Shown here piece after piece: positions 60,871-64,000 of a stretch of DNA of 64,000 nt. The notes beneath the pieces were generated by a model, which saw nothing but the letters and a program-made list of their open reading frames with translations, was not told the origin of the DNA and did no database searches. The position numbers and the translations under genes were made by a program. Source of the stretch: Gonapodya prolifera JEL478 (lineage: Eukaryota > Monoblepharomycota > Monoblepharidomycetes > Monoblepharidales > Gonapodyaceae); contig KQ965732.1 of NCBI GenBank assembly GCA_001574975.1, positions 186,001 through 250,000 of the forward strand, in the 5' to 3' direction. The stretch's first letter is position 1, and every line of letters starts with the position of its first letter.

Positions 60871-61849
60871 GGGGAGGTAATGCTCCGCCGGGGTTAACCG
60901 GCCGTCCGTCGAGTGTTTTTCCTGCGTCTGTCGCCTGCGCTGCACTCTGCCCTTCCTTGTGCCGTGCGAGCGCCCGGCTTTCCGAGTGTCCGCCCCAGTG
61001 GTGTCGATGCCTTGTCGTCCAGTCCAGCCACACCCGGCATCCACACTCCCCAAGCACCAACACACCATATATTTCCATCAGCATCCACGCCAGTCCCGCA
61101 TCACTCCCGCCAATCCTTCTCCAATTCGACGGTGGAATTTTCTGTTCCAAATCCGGACGAGATTTTGGTCACCGCCCTCACTGGTGGTGTGCCTCCCAGT
61201 CACGTTTCCCGCTCCAATGAATCAAACGGGATGTAGACTATTCAACAGCCAATCCTCAAAGATCGGATCCACCGTAGCCTACAATGCGGTTTTTGACGAT
61301 GAATGAACAATGAACAATCGATGAAATTGTCCACCGCCAGCCATGTCACGCCAGAGGCACACAAGATCATCTCGGCAAACTCTGGTCTCACCAAAGACCG
61401 GCAACGTTCCAAATACGATGCCTTGGCAGTCCTCCGCTTATAATACTCAAGCTTAACAATGCATAAACCTCGGCGATATCTACTTAACTAATGTATTCTG
61501 TCAGACTTAATTCCGGCTGACCGTTCATGTGCAATTTGCAATTTGTAGATGAGTGCAGGTGTGAAAGCTAGTGTAGAGAGTAGAGACGATTTATACAGCC
61601 GGCTAACAGCTGCTGAGATGTGATTTGTACCACTTAACCTTCTTCTGCAGCGCAGGGGCGACAATTTTTTTTGCCCAACGATTACAATTACAACGAATCG
61701 CCGTTATGCAGCAGTGCGAGATGTTCACAAGAGCCGCCAAATGTACCGGTTGTGGCAGTTGGAAAACTCCTCACCAACCGACTGCTTGACAGCTTGAGCA
61801 AGCACACGCAGGCAGCCAAGCCCGCTCCCCCAATCAAAGCAGATCTGTC
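60871..61849. other. intergenic without recognised features
   Basis: Several short overlapping ORFs near 60900-61300 on both strands lack domain content. One or more may be upstream exons of the membrane protein ending at 57334. Confidence 0.45.
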
Positions 61850-62263
61850 ATGGTGAACGCATTATGGATCGTCAACGGTGTGATGGAGATTCTGGGCTCG
61901 GCGATCGCTCCATTCAAGCCTGAACTACTGGTCGAAGGTGATCCCCCACGCTCACAATAACGCTGCAAATGATGTCTCCCTTCCAACACCCGTCCTCTCC
62001 TACCAGGCGAATTCACCGTCCCCGGCCGCCACTACGCTCGCCGCTGGGCGCTCTTCTGCCTCTCCATGGGCGTCTCGTCTGTTCTGCTTGCCTTCCATAG
62101 CCCATCGGAAGGAAGCCGGGCAGCCGCGTGGGGCTGGGTGATCTACCACGGTACGATGACGGTGCAGCGCGCGGTTGAGCCCAGCAATAGGGCGTTGGGA
62201 ATTCCGATTCATTTGGGTCTTGGCGGTGCGTTTGCGGTTGGGTTGGGAACGGGGTGGGTCTGA
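61850..62263 (+). CDS. small hydrophobic membrane protein, 114 aa, likely four helices
   Basis: Two exons (61850-61937 and 62007-62263) joined in phase across a GTGATC...CAG intron. Predicted hydrophobic segments: ALWIVNGVMEILGSAIAPF, WALFCLSMGVSSVLLAF, AAWGWVIYHGTMTVQRAV and HLGLGGAFAVGLGTGWV. The loop between the first two is EGEFTVPGRHYARR. No signal peptide distinct from helix 1, no cysteines of note, and no family recognised. The compact, exclusively hydrophobic plan fits a small integral membrane protein of unknown function. Confidence 0.65.
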
Positions 62264-62466
62264 TGCCGATTGTGCGTTGAGGAGGGATGTGGTGGAGGAA
62301 GGTATTGGGACTTTATATAATTCAGCTTACTGTAAAAGCACGTTTGGATTCGTAAGAACGTCAGAAAAGAGATGAACCGGCTTGGCCGGGGTTATAAATG
62401 AACCATGTAAAAATGAACCTGTACCCCGACAATCCCGATACGTCGTGCCAAGCGACTTCACTTCAC

Positions 62467-63994
62467 ATGGAATCTAAAGGTTTTCTTCTCTTCGCATTTC
62501 GAATCGTGTTACAACTTTAACCCCGTCTGCATCCAAGTCTACAACAACAAGATCTTTCCGCTCCTCGACCTCCCACCCGAGCTTCTCGTCACCATTTCCA
62601 CTCTATGGACCACCGATCGACTCGGTCTCCCAACTCACTCAGTTTCGCGAAAAGCCGCGCGCATTCTCCGCGACCCTTCTGCAATCGCCAAACGAGCAGC
62701 GCGCAGGTTCGGTGGTTGGACGGGTGCTCTTGCCGCAGAACTTTGGCGACCAGACTTCCCCCAGGCCCAGGATTGGGGAGATGCGCGGTTTAATGCAGAG
62801 GTGTCGCTTGAGAGGAGGGAGCGGCGGGACCTGCCCGTTATACGGGAAATCGTGAAGAAGCTGCTTTCCACATCCACGGCCACCCCGTCAGAAGCACAGC
62901 CCAAATGGACCAACACACTCTGCATCGCATGTGTCTGGGACGACGACGTCCGTCTCGCCCGTCTCGCGCTGCAGGAGGGTTTTTTCGCTCGCTCCCCGGA
63001 CCAAACCGCGATCCAATGCCGCGAATGGCTGCGCCGCGCGTGCCAATACGGGCGAGAAGGCGTCGTGCACCTCCTCCTCGCCAAATCGGTCGACTTCCGG
63101 GTCTCCGTCGACGACAGCTGGGCCCTTCTGCGCCGCCTGTGCGACGCGGGGACGGTGTTCCGGCTGCAAATGGTGCCGCACCTGTTCAGCAAAGATAAGG
63201 GCGCGCTCGCGACACAAGTCAACACGTTTCTGCGCGTCGCGTGCGAATACGGCGAGGTCGATATGGTCGCGTTCCTGATCGACGAGTGCGGCGCAGACAT
63301 CCATGCCGACGACGATGCCGCCCTCCGTGCGGCGACGGCGGGGCGGAGTCAGGGGCACGTCACTGTCGCTGAGATGCTCGTGGAACGGGGGGCGGATGTC
63401 AATGCGGGCAGTGGACTTGCCCTTGTCCAGGTCATCCGTGGAGGAAACATGCGGCTGGTTCAGCTCTTCCTCGACAACAACCCCGACTTGCGCGCCTACG
63501 GCGGCCCGGCCCTGCTTGCTGCCTGCTGCGTTGATGCGACGATCACGCGGCTCCTCCTCGAACGCGGCGTCAGCCCAAACGCTATGCATCCCCGAAGCGG
63601 GAACTCGGCGCTTTGCCACGTCGTAAGCCGCGGGGCTGAAACGAAGCACCGCATCATCGATAACCCCTTCACGCCCACGCGGCACAAGTTTTGGCTGTCG
63701 TGCGCTCACCCGAGGGACACAGAGGTCCTGGAACTTCTCCTGGAGTACGGGGCTGATATTCATTGGAATCACGATAGGGCTCTGAGAAGAGCAGTGTGGC
63801 ACCATGTGTGCACAGAGGTCGTGGAGCTGCTGTTGGCTCACGGGGCGGATCCGATGGCAGCGGGAGGTGACGCAATAAGGTTAGCCAAGGAGTTGGGGAG
63901 AAGCGAAACGGTTAGAGTTTTGCAAAAAGCAGTGAAGGAGCGACAAGGTGACGTTAAAACTAGGAAACTGTTTGGCCGGATCCGGAAGAAGTAG
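62467..63994 (+). CDS. ankyrin-repeat protein with F-box-like N-terminus
   Basis: A 13-nt first exon (62467-62479, MESK) joins in phase to a long exon starting in VYNNKIFPLLDLPPELLVTI, which resembles the start of an F-box (LPxELL). About eight degenerate ankyrin repeats follow, for example LRRACQYGREGVVHLLLAKS, LRVACEYGEVDMVAFLIDE, AEMLVERGADVNAGSG, RLVQLFLDNNPDLRAYGG, ITRLLLERGVSPNA, LELLLEYGADIHWN and VVELLLAHGADPMAAGG. The C-terminus is basic (VKTRKLFGRIRKK), stop 63992-63994. Such proteins usually act as adaptors, possibly bringing substrates to SCF ubiquitin ligases, but that role is inference. The first exon is tentative; without it there is no in-frame ATG before the F-box-like segment. 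Confidence 0.7.
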
Positions 63995-64000
63995 CGTAGT

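Noticed and set aside
62888-63841. Leftward 317-codon ORF
   Set aside because: It is antisense to clear ankyrin repeats on the plus strand.

Overview
This window is nuclear DNA of a fungus, most likely an early-diverging zoosporic (chytrid-like) one. The genes are closely packed and carry many short introns with GTRAGT-type donors. Fungal genes such as a SCH9-type kinase, BUB2, SET3, ROK1, PAB1 and RPP0 sit beside genes better known from animals, plants or bacteria: an ATAC-type KAT14 acetyltransferase, a MUL1-like mitochondrial RING ligase, a bacterial-type dicarboxylate/amino-acid symporter and a bacterial-looking two-helix membrane protein. The chytrid placement is inferred from gene content only. 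I found no rRNA, tRNA, CRISPR array or intact transposon.

Layout: 1-5.4 kb holds BUB2, SNF7 (ESCRT-III), a doubtful small ORF and an enoyl-CoA hydratase. 5.7-19.8 kb holds a MUL1-like RING ligase, a SET3-like PHD/SET protein and a very large KAT14-like protein; the last two are divergent, with ATGs 22 bp apart. 19.9-23.5 kb holds a GH26-like secreted glycosidase, a membrane-anchored aldo/keto reductase and a proline-rich CYSTM protein. 24.2-34.9 kb holds ribosomal stalk protein P0, a C2-AGC kinase (SCH9-like), a DH/BAR RhoGEF and the helicase ROK1. 35.2-43 kb holds an unrecognised gene, then a tandem pair of AA11-like lytic polysaccharide monooxygenase (LPMO) genes with CBM19-like tails. The first LPMO copy is intact; the second has at least five independent lesions. 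43.9-57 kb holds the two-helix protein, PAB1, an ABCG half-transporter, an RNase P/MRP subunit and the symporter. 57.3-64 kb holds a single-pass membrane protein with a mucin-like ectodomain, a small four-helix protein and an ankyrin-repeat protein.

Functionally most of this is housekeeping: mitotic exit, ESCRT, translation, ribosome biogenesis, TOR-type signalling, Cdc42/Rho control and chromatin. The GH26 enzyme and the LPMO pair form a small secreted polysaccharide-degrading component. Exon models were assembled by eye, using reading-frame phase at each splice junction. Several genes depend on micro-exons of 11-19 nt, which automated annotation may miss. I saw no evidence of an undescribed defence or mobile system. 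The most informative oddities are the LPMO pseudogene, the compact SET3/KAT14 promoter, the micro-exons, and proteins with large insertions inside conserved folds.
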